DNA from: Avoscillospira sp045579045
GTDB lineage: Bacteria > Bacillota > Clostridia > Oscillospirales > Oscillospiraceae
DNA: 64,000 bases
Reading direction: 5' to 3'
Assembly: GCA_045579045.1 (NCBI GenBank)
Contig: JAZNLL010000076.1
Location: 4,999-68,998, forward strand
Positions 51,139 to 60,130 of this stretch are shown here, one piece after another; position 1 is the stretch's first letter; every line of letters begins with the position of its first letter. The translations under genes were made by a program, and so were the position numbers. The notes under the pieces were generated by a model that had not been told where the DNA came from, ran no database searches, and saw nothing but the letters and a program-made list of their open reading frames with translations.

Positions 51139-52004
51139 TATTTCCTGAAATAAATATTCAAATCCACAGGGCCTTCGATACCGGGCACAGCGCCTTCATT
51201 GGTATACTGCCACATGGTGAAATCATAGGCAAAAGTGGGGGTTGGTGCGTATTCTGCCAACCAGAATGCATAATCCCGGATGCTGACCAGATTGAGCTGT
51301 TCATAGCCGTAAGCCTGATTAAAATAAACAGCCGCTTCATAGCCCGCTTCCTCTATGGTTTTACAGAACGCTTCCGCACAGGAAGTCAGATTCAGCATGT
51401 TCATGTTGTCTGTGCGGGCAGGACCTTCCACTTCCTCCCAGTCAAACACAACGGGATAAGTGACATCATAGCCTTCCAGCCAGGTAATCACATATTCCGC
51501 TTCCTCGACGGCTTCTTCCGGTGTCAGTGCCTGGGAAAAGAAGTAGACACCCACATCCAGACCGGCTTCCAGTGCCCCATCCATGTGGGTCAGAAAGCAA
51601 TCATCCAGATCCAGCTTACCGGTGGAGTAACCACGGTAACCCAGACGGATCATGGCGAATTCAATACCGGCACCGCTGACCTGTTGCCAGTCAATGGTGG
51701 GCTGGAATGCAGATACATCAATACCTGCAATACCGGTTACACCGTCAGCCTCATAAAAACGGATGCCGTCAGTTTCATAGAACCCATCGGATTCATAGGT
51801 GTTTCTGGGCAATGCGTTCTCCGCAGAGGGGACGTCGTCCCATTCTTCTTCCGGAGCCTGCTCACCGATGACGGCATTGTCTCCGTAATGAGCCAGTTTT
51901 TTCACTGCCATAAAAATTCCCCAGACGATGGCAATCGTCAGGGCTATGCAAAGGAGGATCAGCGCAAGCCTTCCTGCACAACCTCTCCGATCTCGATATT
52001 CCAT
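51138..52004 (-). CDS. GH25 lysozyme-like protein, membrane-anchored
   Basis: 288 residues. An N-terminal membrane anchor at about 13-33, a linker, then a GH25 (Chalaropsis-type lysozyme) domain from about residue 95: GIDVSAFQPTIDWQQV, FAMIRLGYRGYSTG, VGVYFFSQALTPEEAVEEA and the catalytic pair in YPVVFDWEEVEGP. It cuts the glycan strand of peptidoglycan. AAAGGAG precedes the ATG at 52004. Being anchored and next to a CapA-like protein suggests a role in the organism's own wall. Confidence 0.93.
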   Translation of the reverse strand: MEYRDRRGCAGRLALILLCIALTIAIVWGIFMAVKKLAHYGDNAVIGEQAPEEEWDDVPSAENALPRNTYESDGFYETDGIRFYEADGVTGIAGIDVSAFQPTIDWQQVSGAGIEFAMIRLGYRGYSTGKLDLDDCFLTHMDGALEAGLDVGVYFFSQALTPEEAVEEAEYVITWLEGYDVTYPVVFDWEEVEGPARTDNMNMLNLTSCAEAFCKTIEEAGYEAAVYFNQAYGYEQLNLVSIRDYAFWLAEYAPTPTFAYDFTMWQYTNEGAVPGIEGPVDLNIYFRK

Positions 52005-52036
52005 AGGTGCTCCTTTAATTATCAACGTTTTGACCC

Positions 52037-52065
52037 ATTATATCATAGATCAACACATTCGCCAA
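52037..52065 (-). promoter_or_regulatory. Promoter of the GH25 gene
   Basis: Minus strand TTGGCG (52060-52065), 17-bp spacer, TATAAT (52037-52042). Confidence 0.75.
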
Positions 52066-52107
52066 CCCGGGATTTTCTTAAGAATTCACGAATTTCCAAA
52101 AAATGGA

Positions 52108-52136
52108 TTGAGAATCTGCACATTATATTGTATAAT
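52108..52136 (+). promoter_or_regulatory. Promoter of the CapA-like gene
   Basis: TTGAGA (52108-52113), 17-bp spacer, TATAAT (52131-52136), divergent from the GH25 promoter. Confidence 0.75.
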
Positions 52137-52167
52137 AGTTCAAACCATACCGTTAAGGAGGGATATC

Positions 52168-53499
52168 ATGTCCGAATGGAATGAACAGTTCGAGCGGGAC
52201 GAGGAGCTTCTGGAGAAGCGCCGCCTGCGCCGTCTGGAGATGAAGCGGAAGCGTCAGAAGCAGCAGCGCATCATTCTTGCCGTCGCCGCTGTTGTATTGG
52301 TTTTGATCGTTGTTTTGATTGTAAAGGGCTGCTCCAACAAGGCACCCGCACCCGAAATGGACCAGACGATCGTGCCGCCTCCCGTTGAAGAGGAAGTGCC
52401 TGCCGTAGAGCCCGATCGCAAGGCTACTCTGGCAGCTGTGGGTGATATCATGTTCTATGATACCCAGTTGGAGGATGCCAAACAAGAGGATCTTTCTTAC
52501 GATTTTACCGATTGTTTCCTGGCTGTATCGGCCTATACCATGAGTGCCGATCTGACTGTGGGCAATCTGGAAATGAACATGACCGGCAGCACACCTTATG
52601 CAGGTAAGCCCAGCTGGAACGCACCCGAATCTCTGGCAACTACTCTGAAAGATCTTGGCTTTGACGTGATGCTGACTGCCAACACCTACTCCATCACCAA
52701 CGGTCTCAACGGTCTTGCAAACACGGCCAAGTTCCTCAACACTGCCGGTATCGACCATGTGGGTACCCATATTTCCGACCCCGATGAGACTCCCGGTGCC
52801 GGTGCCATCATGCGTGAGGTCAACGGCATCAAGATCGCTTTCATTGGCTTTACCAAGGGTGTGGACGGTCGTACCCTGCCCACCAACAATGAGTTCTGTG
52901 TGGACTTGCTGTACTCCGACTATACCGACACCTACTCCAAGGTGGATGCATCTTCCATCATGGATCGCATTGAGGATGCCAAGGCGCTGAAGCCCGATGT
53001 CATTGTGGCACTGTGCCACTGGGGCAGCGAGTTTGAGACTGAGATCAGCGAAAGCCAGGAAGATATCACCGAGCTGATGTTGGAAAACGGCGTTGACGTC
53101 ATCCTCGGCTCTCACAGCCATGTTGCAGGCCCCATGGGTTATCTGGATGTGACCACCGCAGACGGCGAAGAAAAGACCTGTTTCGTGGCCTACAGTTTGG
53201 GCAACTTCGTTTCTGACATGGATCAGGAATATGCCATGGAAAGTCTGATCCTCAATCTGGAATTTACCAAGAGCGGTGCCACCGGTGAAGTCATCATTTC
53301 CGATGCCAACTACACACCTCTGTACATTCTGGATGCAGGTGAGGGTGTGGACGGACGGTTCCAGGTTCTGCCCATCCGAACCGCCATCAAATCCAAGCTC
53401 TTTGAGGCCTTTGAACCTCAGATGACCGAAGCCATTGCCAATCTGGAGAAGAACACGAAGCTCTCCGAAACCAGCAAGTCTTACGACTCCGGCAAATAA
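52168..53499 (+). CDS. CapA-family protein, membrane-anchored
   Basis: 443 residues. A strongly basic coiled N-terminus (RRLRRLEMKRKRQKQQR) and one membrane helix (about 34-53) lead to a CapA/PgsA metallophosphatase-like domain. Visible motifs are LAAVGDIMFYD, VGNLEMNMTG, ALCHWGSEFE and ILGSHSHVAGPM. The usual Asn-Asn-His block is replaced by TANTYSITNG, so one candidate metal ligand is missing. Family members take part in poly-gamma-glutamate capsule production, but no pgsB or pgsC is seen here. ATG has AAGGAGGG upstream. Confidence 0.88.
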   Translation: MSEWNEQFERDEELLEKRRLRRLEMKRKRQKQQRIILAVAAVVLVLIVVLIVKGCSNKAPAPEMDQTIVPPPVEEEVPAVEPDRKATLAAVGDIMFYDTQLEDAKQEDLSYDFTDCFLAVSAYTMSADLTVGNLEMNMTGSTPYAGKPSWNAPESLATTLKDLGFDVMLTANTYSITNGLNGLANTAKFLNTAGIDHVGTHISDPDETPGAGAIMREVNGIKIAFIGFTKGVDGRTLPTNNEFCVDLLYSDYTDTYSKVDASSIMDRIEDAKALKPDVIVALCHWGSEFETEISESQEDITELMLENGVDVILGSHSHVAGPMGYLDVTTADGEEKTCFVAYSLGNFVSDMDQEYAMESLILNLEFTKSGATGEVIISDANYTPLYILDAGEGVDGRFQVLPIRTAIKSKLFEAFEPQMTEAIANLEKNTKLSETSKSYDSGK

Positions 53500-53510
53500 A
53501 ACAAGCAGAA

Positions 53511-53543
53511 CCCCGGAAAGCATATCCTTCCCGGGATTTTTTA
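53511..53543. terminator. Terminator between capA-like and thioesterase genes
   Basis: CCCCGGAA and TTCCCGGG around an AGCATATCC loop, with one bulge, followed by ATTTTTT. Confidence 0.75.
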
Positions 53544-54257
53544 CGGCAAAAAAAGAACGGAGCAATGCAGGTGTTTCGGATCGTCACCGCAGATCTGCAC
53601 TGCATGACCCTTGGCCTCCTGTTTATAATAGCAGTGGAAAGGATCACCAAGAAGCAGCTGCCGGTGATAGCGAATGACCACCTCGGTCCAGCTGTTATCT
53701 GCCTCCGGAGGAAGGGCATCTTTGGCATAATCCAGATAGACCAGATTGTTCACATGGCGGTTGGTATCCAGATCTCTTCTGCTGACCTTACCGGAATAGA
53801 CCTCCGTGCCGACATCATGAGAGAGCTTCACCACAGGGGTTTCGAACACCTGCTCCTCTACCAACTCGTAAGCATCCACCACTGTCTGAGGAATTCGCAT
53901 GACTCTGCCCGTATCAGCATTGGCCAGAAGCCAGGTGCTTTCTCCAATGGCGACTTCATTACCGTCTTTGTCCAGAATTCGGAAGCAGCGATCGGAAGTC
54001 AGCCGCTCCATGGTTCTGGGCCATGTGACCACTTCCACAGGCTCACCCCAGCGGACGTTACCCGTCAAACGGACACGCCACTGCACCAGCATCCAGACCA
54101 CACGGGTATGATCCACATCCATGACGGAATAGCCGGACTGGTCAGAGTGGATCATGGCAGCTTCCTGCATAAGCCGCAGGGCACCGGACAGGCTCATATT
54201 TAAACTGTTGTCGATATCGCCGTAAAATACACGCGTATGAAAATGATAAGGGCTCAC
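53541..54257 (-). CDS. Acyl-ACP thioesterase
   Basis: 238 residues, double hot-dog fold of the FatA/FatB type found in Firmicutes. N-terminal hot dog: YHFHTRVFYGDIDNSLNMSL, then WMLVQWRVRLTG. The C-terminal hot dog has the catalytic block RRDLDTNRHVNNLVYLDYAKD. It releases fatty acids from acyl carrier protein. GTG start at 54257 has AAAGGAG seven bases upstream. It has its own promoter. Confidence 0.92.
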   Translation of the reverse strand: MSPYHFHTRVFYGDIDNSLNMSLSGALRLMQEAAMIHSDQSGYSVMDVDHTRVVWMLVQWRVRLTGNVRWGEPVEVVTWPRTMERLTSDRCFRILDKDGNEVAIGESTWLLANADTGRVMRIPQTVVDAYELVEEQVFETPVVKLSHDVGTEVYSGKVSRRDLDTNRHVNNLVYLDYAKDALPPEADNSWTEVVIRYHRQLLLGDPFHCYYKQEAKGHAVQICGDDPKHLHCSVLFLP

Positions 54258-54286
54258 AGATCTGCTCCTTTGCGATTGTTGCCATC

Positions 54287-54315
54287 ATTATATCGCAAAG
54301 AACGACCCTTGGCAA
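54287..54315 (-). promoter_or_regulatory. Promoter of the thioesterase gene
   Basis: Minus strand TTGCCA (54310-54315), 17-bp spacer, TATAAT (54287-54292). Its -35 box overlaps that of the divergent MATE promoter. Confidence 0.75.
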
Positions 54316-54337
54316 ATGTTTTGATTTGTTGTAAAAT
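54309..54337 (+). promoter_or_regulatory. Promoter of the MATE gene
   Basis: TTGGCA (54309-54314), 17-bp spacer, TAAAAT (54332-54337). The -35 overlaps the opposing -35, so the two promoters probably compete. Confidence 0.65.
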
Positions 54338-54356
54338 AATTCCCGGAGGCGATGTC

Positions 54357-55709
54357 ATGGAACGCAGACACGAACAGGAGGCGGAAAAGTACCGCCGCAT
54401 GACCGAGACCCCAATTCCAAAACTGATTATCTCTCTGGGTCTTCCTACCATCATCAGCATGCTGATCACAAATATTTACAATATGGCAGACACCTACTTT
54501 GTAGGTGAACTTGGCAAAAGTGCCTCCGGCGCCATCGGTGTGGTCTTCAGTCTTATGGCCATTTTTCAGGCATTTGGCTTCACATGGGGACAGGGCTCCG
54601 GCAGCATCATTTCCCGTCGGCTGGGTCAGCACGACACGGAAAGTGCCACCGTCTATGCCACGTCCGGCTTCTGGCTGGCCTTCTTTACAGGTCTGCTCAT
54701 CAGCATTTTGGGTCTGATTTTTCTGGATCCGCTGATGCGGTTGCTGGGAAGTACGGAAACCATTCTCCCCTACGCCAGAGAATATGCCCGATGGATTCTG
54801 CTGGCAGGACCCTTCTACACTTCCAGCTGTGTGCTGAACAACATTCTGCGCTATGAAGGCATGTCCTTCTATGCCATGATCGGTCTGACGCTGGGCGGTA
54901 TCCTCAATTTGGTGCTGGACCCCATTCTCATTATCGGTTTTGGTCTGGGCACCGCCGGTGCAGGCATTGCCACCGCTGCATCCCAGACCGTCAGCTTTTT
55001 CATTTTGCTCAGTATGTTCCTTTCCGGAAAAACCCAGAGTCGGATCTTTCGACTCGGAAACATCTTGAAACAGGCCGTACCGATCGTGAAAATCGGCTTC
55101 CCTGCCTTGCTCCGTCAGGGTCTTGGCAGCTTGTCCACACTGGTTCTGAACCACACAGCCGGTGTCTACGGTGATGCCGCCGTAGCTGCCATGAGCATTG
55201 TCAGCCGAATCACCAACTTTGTGTTCTCCGTTGGCATCGGCATCGGTCAGGGCTTCCAGCCTGTGGCGGCCTTCAACTACGGTGCAAAAAAGTACAGCCG
55301 TGTAAAGCAGGGCTTCTGGTTCACCACATTGGCAGGCGAAATTCTCATTGGGCTTTTGGCTGTGTGCTGCTTTATCTTTGCCGCACCGCTGGCAAAGCTG
55401 TTCCAGCCGGACCCCTCTGTTGTGGTCATCGCCGTTCCTGCCCTGCGGCTTGGCTGCTTCGGCTGTCTGTTTCTGTCCTTCAGCACCAGTGGCAATATGA
55501 TGTTTCAAAGCACCGGCAAAGCCGGCAAGTCTGCCATTCTCTCTGCATTGAGAAGCGGTCTGTGTCTCATTCCGGCTGTCCTGATTCTGCCTATCTTTTT
55601 GGATCTGCTTGGTATTCAGATCGCCCAACCGGCAGCAGACATCATCACCTTCTCTGTATCGGTACCGTTGGTGCTGAAATTCCTCCGCAATCTGCCGCCG
55701 GATGAATGA
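54357..55709 (+). CDS. MATE-family efflux transporter
   Basis: 450 residues, twelve membrane helices in two MatE halves. The opening IPKLIISLGLPTIISMLITNIYNMADTYFVG is typical of the Firmicute subfamily, shown here for its first part LIISLGLPTIISM, with MADTYFVGELG and, in the second half, GIGIGQGFQPVAAFNYGAK. It exports drugs or metabolites using a sodium or proton gradient. ATG at 54357 has GGAGG seven bases upstream. Confidence 0.94.
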   Translation: MERRHEQEAEKYRRMTETPIPKLIISLGLPTIISMLITNIYNMADTYFVGELGKSASGAIGVVFSLMAIFQAFGFTWGQGSGSIISRRLGQHDTESATVYATSGFWLAFFTGLLISILGLIFLDPLMRLLGSTETILPYAREYARWILLAGPFYTSSCVLNNILRYEGMSFYAMIGLTLGGILNLVLDPILIIGFGLGTAGAGIATAASQTVSFFILLSMFLSGKTQSRIFRLGNILKQAVPIVKIGFPALLRQGLGSLSTLVLNHTAGVYGDAAVAAMSIVSRITNFVFSVGIGIGQGFQPVAAFNYGAKKYSRVKQGFWFTTLAGEILIGLLAVCCFIFAAPLAKLFQPDPSVVVIAVPALRLGCFGCLFLSFSTSGNMMFQSTGKAGKSAILSALRSGLCLIPAVLILPIFLDLLGIQIAQPAADIITFSVSVPLVLKFLRNLPPDE

Positions 55710-55727
55710 TGAATTAGCACTTTTCTC

Positions 55728-55756
55728 TTTACAGCTATATGTTTTTTCTGTATAAT
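55728..55756 (+). promoter_or_regulatory. Promoter of prfB
   Basis: TTTACA (55728-55733), 17-bp spacer, TATAAT (55751-55756). Confidence 0.75.
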
Positions 55757-55792
55757 AGATGGGCATAAATTGATAAAGTGTGGTATTAATCT

Positions 55793-56920
55793 ATGAGTAT
55801 GATCGAATTTGATGAATATAAGGTGAAATTGACCGGTGCCAAGCCCAAGCTGGACGGTCTTTCCGACTCCCTCAATCTGGGAGCCTGTCAGGAAGAACTG
55901 GAACGGCTGCAGGCACAGATCGAGTCTCCCGGCTTCTGGGACAATCAGGCTGTTTCTCAGCAGGTCATGAAGCGTTCCCGTCAGCTGGAAGCTAAGATCG
56001 GTCGTTACAATAAGATGCTGGAAGCATGGGATGATCTCATGACCATCATCGAAATGGCACAGGAAGAAAACGACGAAAGTATGCTCGATGAGCTGATTGC
56101 CGGCTACACTGCTCTTGAGGAGCAGATGGAGGCCACCCGTCTGGAGACCCTTCTCACCGGCGATTATGACGGCAACAATGCCCTTGTCTCTTTCCAGGCA
56201 GGTGCAGGCGGCACCGAGGCTCAGGACTGGTGCCAGATGCTCTACCGCATGTACACCCGTTGGGCAGAACGTCACGGCTTCACCTATAAGATTCTGGACT
56301 ATATCGACGGCGACGAAGCCGGTTTGAAATCTGCCAGCATTATGATCGAAGGCTCCAATGCCTACGGCTTCCTGAAGAGCGAAAACGGTGTCCACCGTCT
56401 GGTTCGCGTTTCTCCCTTTGATGCCGCAGGCCGTCGTCAGACCTCTTTTGCTGCTGTGGAAGTCATTCCCGAAATTGATGACGATGTGGAAGTGGAGATC
56501 CGCCCCGAAGACATCGAAATGCAGGTGTTCCGCTCCTCCGGTGCCGGCGGCCAGCATATCAACAAGACTTCTTCCGCCGTTCGTCTGATCCACAAGCCCT
56601 CCGGCATTGTGGTCTCCTGCCAGACCCAGCGCGACCAGTTCCAGAACAAAGAACAGTGTATGAAAATGCTGCGCTCCAAACTGGTGGAAATTCAGCAGCG
56701 TGAGCATTTTGAAAAGATCTCCGACATCAAGGGTGTGCAGCAGAAAATTGAATGGGGCAGCCAGATCCGAAGTTATGTCTTTATGCCCTACACACTGGCT
56801 AAGGACACCCGTACCGCCTACGAAATGACCAATATCAATGCAGTCATGGACGGCGAGCTGGACGGTTTCATCAACGCTTACCTCAACTGCATGGCTACCG
56901 GTCAGTGGGCAACAAAATAA
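55793..56920 (+). CDS. prfB: Peptide chain release factor 2
   Basis: 375 residues. The catalytic GGQ loop is SSGAGGQHINKTSSAVRL near residue 250 and the RF2 stop-codon-reading SPF motif is VRVSPFDAAGR near 205. It recognises UGA and UAA. The reading frame is open from the ATG without the in-frame UGA and shift site that many bacterial prfB genes carry near codon 25, so there is no sign of autoregulatory frameshifting. The ribosome binding site is poor (GTGTGG). It has its own promoter after the MATE gene. Confidence 0.97.
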   Translation: MSMIEFDEYKVKLTGAKPKLDGLSDSLNLGACQEELERLQAQIESPGFWDNQAVSQQVMKRSRQLEAKIGRYNKMLEAWDDLMTIIEMAQEENDESMLDELIAGYTALEEQMEATRLETLLTGDYDGNNALVSFQAGAGGTEAQDWCQMLYRMYTRWAERHGFTYKILDYIDGDEAGLKSASIMIEGSNAYGFLKSENGVHRLVRVSPFDAAGRRQTSFAAVEVIPEIDDDVEVEIRPEDIEMQVFRSSGAGGQHINKTSSAVRLIHKPSGIVVSCQTQRDQFQNKEQCMKMLRSKLVEIQQREHFEKISDIKGVQQKIEWGSQIRSYVFMPYTLAKDTRTAYEMTNINAVMDGELDGFINAYLNCMATGQWATK

Positions 56921-56941
56921 CACCATTTTCTAAAATTTCCC

Positions 56942-56970
56942 TTGCATTACTGTATCTTTTGTGATAATAT
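56942..56970 (+). promoter_or_regulatory. Promoter of secG
   Basis: TTGCAT (56942-56947), 17-bp spacer, TAATAT (56965-56970). Confidence 0.65.
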
Positions 56971-57049
56971 ATCACTTGCTATGTGAATATAAACTCGGCT
57001 TGCCGTTCGCCGGAATAACGGCCGTCAATCTTGACGCTATGGAGGAATT

Positions 57050-57283
57050 ATGAAAGTTCTGCATATCATTCTCACCGTTATTCAGGTGCTGTGTGCTGTT
57101 GGTCTGGTTGCTATCGTTATGATGCAGTCCGGTAAGGAAAGCGGCATGGGTGTCATCACCGGTTCTTCCGACAGCTTCCTGTCCAAGAACAAGAGCGGTT
57201 CCCGTGAAGCCAAGCTGGCTACCATGACCAAGTGGATCGCCGGTGTGTTTATGGTTCTGACTCTGGTTCTGAACCTGTTCTGA
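57050..57283 (+). CDS. secG: Preprotein translocase subunit SecG
   Basis: 77 residues, two membrane helices (about 3-22 and 57-76) flanking the conserved VIMLQSGKxxG region, seen here as MMQSGKESGMGVITGSSDSF. SecG assists the SecYEG channel. GGAGG precedes the ATG. A strong terminator follows directly, so it is a single-gene unit. Confidence 0.96.
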   Translation: MKVLHIILTVIQVLCAVGLVAIVMMQSGKESGMGVITGSSDSFLSKNKSGSREAKLATMTKWIAGVFMVLTLVLNLF

Positions 57284-57292
57284 TTGATACGC

Positions 57293-57326
57293 AAAACAGC
57301 AGCAAGCAATCGCTTGCTGCTGTTTT
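57293..57326. terminator. Terminator between secG and spoIID
   Basis: AAAACAGCAGCAAGC, loop AATC, GCTTGCTGCTGTTTTTT. The A tract on the other side lets it serve the converging spoIID gene as well. Confidence 0.93.
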
Positions 57327-58289
57327 TTATCGCTTTTCCACCTTTACTCCGTCATAGTAGTGGCACAGGATTTCTTTATAGTTTTTTCCTTCCTCTGCCA
57401 TTGCGTTGGCTCCGTACTGACTCATCCCCACCCGATGACCGTAGCCATAGACGGAGAACAGAACTCTTTCATTTTTTATTTCAACTGCAAAATTTGTAGA
57501 GTTCAATCCGAACAACTGACGTATTTCTGTTCCTTTGAATGTGCAGCCTCCGATGGCGATTTCCGCAATTCCTCCGCCTTCTGTCCGTGTTTCTTTTCCA
57601 ATCCAACCTTCGGTTCTTCCGGATAGATCGGCCAAGGGTCGTGCCTGCAGTATGATCTCGCAGAAATCTTCACGGCTGAATTCCTTCACCGTATGAAATT
57701 TACCGGCCTGCTCCTCTCCCGGGCTTTCTACCGATTGCAAATAGGGAACGTCTCCGCCCCAAACTGCCACAGCGTCTTCCGTCGTACCGCCGGAACAGGA
57801 AAAATAGACCGCATCGATCAGTTCTCCGTCATAGGTCAGAACCTGTCCCTCCGTACTTTCCACAGCTGCAGAGGCCTTTTCCCAGTAGGCTTGCCAGCTG
57901 TCTCCAAGTTTCCTTGCAAGCATCTCTTCTCCCGTCCAGGCCTGACAGCAGCTGCTCTGCCCACACAGGTCAAAATCCCGATGCTTTCCGTTTTCCATCT
58001 GTCCCATGGCAAAGGTTCTGGCTGCTACCGCCTGTGCCTTCAGGGCTTCCTGTTCAAAAGACATGGGCATTTCCGACAAGACCACACCGATGAGGTACTC
58101 CTCCAGCGGCAGTTCTTTCACAGCTTGTCCTGTCTGCAATTTGACCGTGATCTCCGATTGTCGGGACTGTTCTGCCTCGATGACCAGTAGCTTCGGCTCC
58201 TCCGGAATTTCAACCGGAGACAAAAGTACCATCGGCATAGCAACTGCCATCAGCAACGCTGCCACCCCTGCAATAACGGATCCAATCAC
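57327..58289 (-). CDS. spoIID: Stage II sporulation protein D
   Basis: 320 residues from the GTG at 58289, with a membrane anchor right at the N-terminus. SpoIID features: LPLEEYLIGVVLSEMPMSF, EALKAQAVAARTFA, VYFSCSGGTTEDA, YLQSVESPGEE and the C-terminal YGYGHRVGMSQYGANAMA. It is the lytic transglycosylase that trims peptidoglycan during engulfment, so the organism has sporulation genes. GGGGAGGGG lies eight bases before this GTG. An ATG at 58367 in frame has no ribosome binding site and overlaps the divergent promoter. Confidence 0.9.
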   Translation of the reverse strand: MIGSVIAGVAALLMAVAMPMVLLSPVEIPEEPKLLVIEAEQSRQSEITVKLQTGQAVKELPLEEYLIGVVLSEMPMSFEQEALKAQAVAARTFAMGQMENGKHRDFDLCGQSSCCQAWTGEEMLARKLGDSWQAYWEKASAAVESTEGQVLTYDGELIDAVYFSCSGGTTEDAVAVWGGDVPYLQSVESPGEEQAGKFHTVKEFSREDFCEIILQARPLADLSGRTEGWIGKETRTEGGGIAEIAIGGCTFKGTEIRQLFGLNSTNFAVEIKNERVLFSVYGYGHRVGMSQYGANAMAEEGKNYKEILCHYYDGVKVEKR

Positions 58290-58351
58290 AGACAACCCCT
58301 CCCCTGCTCCATGACTATGAAATCCCGGGCGGGGATATTCCTCTCCCTTTA

Positions 58352-58380
58352 TTGACACACTTCTCATATTGGATTATAAT
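58352..58380 (+). promoter_or_regulatory. Consensus promoter of the leucine-rich-repeat protein gene
   Basis: Perfect TTGACA (58352-58357), 17-bp spacer, perfect TATAAT (58375-58380), 30 bp before the start codon. Confidence 0.88.
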
Positions 58381-58410
58381 GAACATATCTATGCCGATTG
58401 GAGATGCCCC

Positions 58411-60096
58411 ATGAAAAAATCATTAAAAATCATCATTCCGGTGGCTTTGATTCTGATTGTTCTGATTGCAGCCTGCTGGTTTTTCCTGTTTTTCAATCGC
58501 ACCGTCACCACAAACCTGCTGCAGAACGGCGCCCAGTCCATGGCTGCCAGGGGTCGTTACGAGCGTTCCATATCCAAGTACCGCTCTGCATGGAAACTGA
58601 TGCCGGAACGGACAGATCTGCCCATTGAGCTGGCAGAAACCTGTGCCGCTGCCGGTAACTATACCAAAGCAGAATACACCCTTGTCAGTGCCATTGCTGC
58701 CAATCCCGACAGCTATGAACTCTATGCCGCCCTGTGCCGCACTTATGTGGAGCAGGATAAACTGCTGGATGCTGTTCAGATGATGGACCGTATTGGCAGC
58801 GAAACCGTAAAGAAGACGCTGGCTCAGCAGAGACCGGAGGCTCCTGTTATCTCCCCGGAAAGCGGCTATTATACAGAGTACATTCAGATTTCCGTTGATT
58901 CTCCCGAAGCTGCTGTTTATCTCACTACCGATGGCGAATACCCCTCCAACGACGGAGATCTTTACACCGAAGCCGTGGAACTCACCTCCGGTGAAACCAC
59001 GGTCATTGCCCTTGCAGTCAATGCCGAAGGTCTTGTCAGCCCTGCTGCCGTCTGCGGTTATACGGTTGGCGGTGTTGTGGAGGAAGCAGCCCTCGCCGAT
59101 GCCGCTGTGGATGCAGCCGTCCGCGAACTCCTTCATCTGGAAGCCGAAGATACCGTCATGACCGATGATCTCTGGACCATTGCCGCGCTGGAACTGCCCG
59201 AGACTCTCACAACTGTCAGCGACCTTTCCAATTTTACAGGTCTGAAATCCCTGACTGTGCACAATGTTTCCGGTCTGGACTTTACTGTCCTTCGCCAGCT
59301 GCCCGGTCTGCAGGAACTGGATCTTTCCGGCTGTACGATCTCTACGGAGGGTCTGCAGGCCATCGGTTCTCTCACCGAGCTGCGAAAGCTGACGCTGGAT
59401 GGCTGTGCCATTACCGATCTGGCACCTTTTACCACCTTGACCAAACTGACTCATCTGACCCTTTCCAACAACTCCATTGAAGATATCGGTATTCTCTCTT
59501 TGATGCTGGATCTGGAGGAAGTGAAACTGGCAAACAATCCCATCAGTTCCATTGCTGCCCTCAGTACCTGCAGCAAGCTGACCGCTTTGGATGTCACCCG
59601 TTGCGATATCTCCTCCCTGGCCAGTCTCTCCGACAAAGAGGAACTGACGACTCTGTTGGCCTCCAACAACAAGATCACCGATCTTTCTCCTCTGGAAAGC
59701 TGTAAAAATCTGGTAGAAATCGTCGTGACAGAAAATCTGATCGATGACATCTCTGTGCTGACGAAGCTGCCTGCTCTGACCGACTTCACCGCCGATCACA
59801 ACAAGATCAAGAAAATTCCCGATTTTGACGAAGAAAGCTGTACACTGGTACGTTTCTCCGCAAAATATAATGAAATCGAAGAAGTGACTGGTCTCGAGGG
59901 CATTGTATCTTTGAATTATGTAAACCTTGATTACAACAAGGTCAAGGATATCTCTCCTTTGACAGGCAACTACAATCTCATCCAGCTGGACGTCTGGGAC
60001 AACCCCATCCCAGAGGTTGCGGAAGCTGTGAAGCCCTTGGAAGAAAGTTCCATCATCGTGAACTTCAATCCCAAATACGAAGCACCCAAGGAATAA
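58411..60096 (+). CDS. Membrane-anchored leucine-rich-repeat protein with CHB_HEX-like domain
   Basis: 561 residues. An N-terminal membrane helix (about 6-25) is followed by a TPR-like helical region (30-130: GRYERSISKYRSAWKLM, NYTKAEYTLVSAIAANPDSY). Next is a beta domain of the chitobiase/beta-hexosaminidase C-terminal type (about 145-215: PVISPESGYYTEYIQISV, AVYLTTDGEYPS). A run of internalin-like leucine-rich repeats fills 250-540 (LRKLTLDGCAITDLAPF, LTHLTLSNNSIEDIGIL, LTTLLASNNKITDLSPL). It probably sits on the outer face of the membrane and binds protein or wall ligands. ATG at 58411 has GGAG eight bases upstream. Confidence 0.9.
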   Translation: MKKSLKIIIPVALILIVLIAACWFFLFFNRTVTTNLLQNGAQSMAARGRYERSISKYRSAWKLMPERTDLPIELAETCAAAGNYTKAEYTLVSAIAANPDSYELYAALCRTYVEQDKLLDAVQMMDRIGSETVKKTLAQQRPEAPVISPESGYYTEYIQISVDSPEAAVYLTTDGEYPSNDGDLYTEAVELTSGETTVIALAVNAEGLVSPAAVCGYTVGGVVEEAALADAAVDAAVRELLHLEAEDTVMTDDLWTIAALELPETLTTVSDLSNFTGLKSLTVHNVSGLDFTVLRQLPGLQELDLSGCTISTEGLQAIGSLTELRKLTLDGCAITDLAPFTTLTKLTHLTLSNNSIEDIGILSLMLDLEEVKLANNPISSIAALSTCSKLTALDVTRCDISSLASLSDKEELTTLLASNNKITDLSPLESCKNLVEIVVTENLIDDISVLTKLPALTDFTADHNKIKKIPDFDEESCTLVRFSAKYNEIEEVTGLEGIVSLNYVNLDYNKVKDISPLTGNYNLIQLDVWDNPIPEVAEAVKPLEESSIIVNFNPKYEAPKE

Positions 60097-60097
60097 C

Positions 60098-60130
60098 AAA
60101 AATGCCGAACCTCAAGGTTCGGCATTTTTT
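60098..60130. terminator. Bidirectional terminator
   Basis: AAAAATGCCGAACC, loop TCAA, GGTTCGGCATTTTT. It contains the last codons of the converging pncC gene. Confidence 0.93.

Noticed and set aside
51138..53499. A poly-gamma-glutamate capsule operon around the CapA-like gene
   Set aside because: No ligase or other capsule genes are adjacent; the neighbours are a lysozyme and an acyl-ACP thioesterase on their own promoters.
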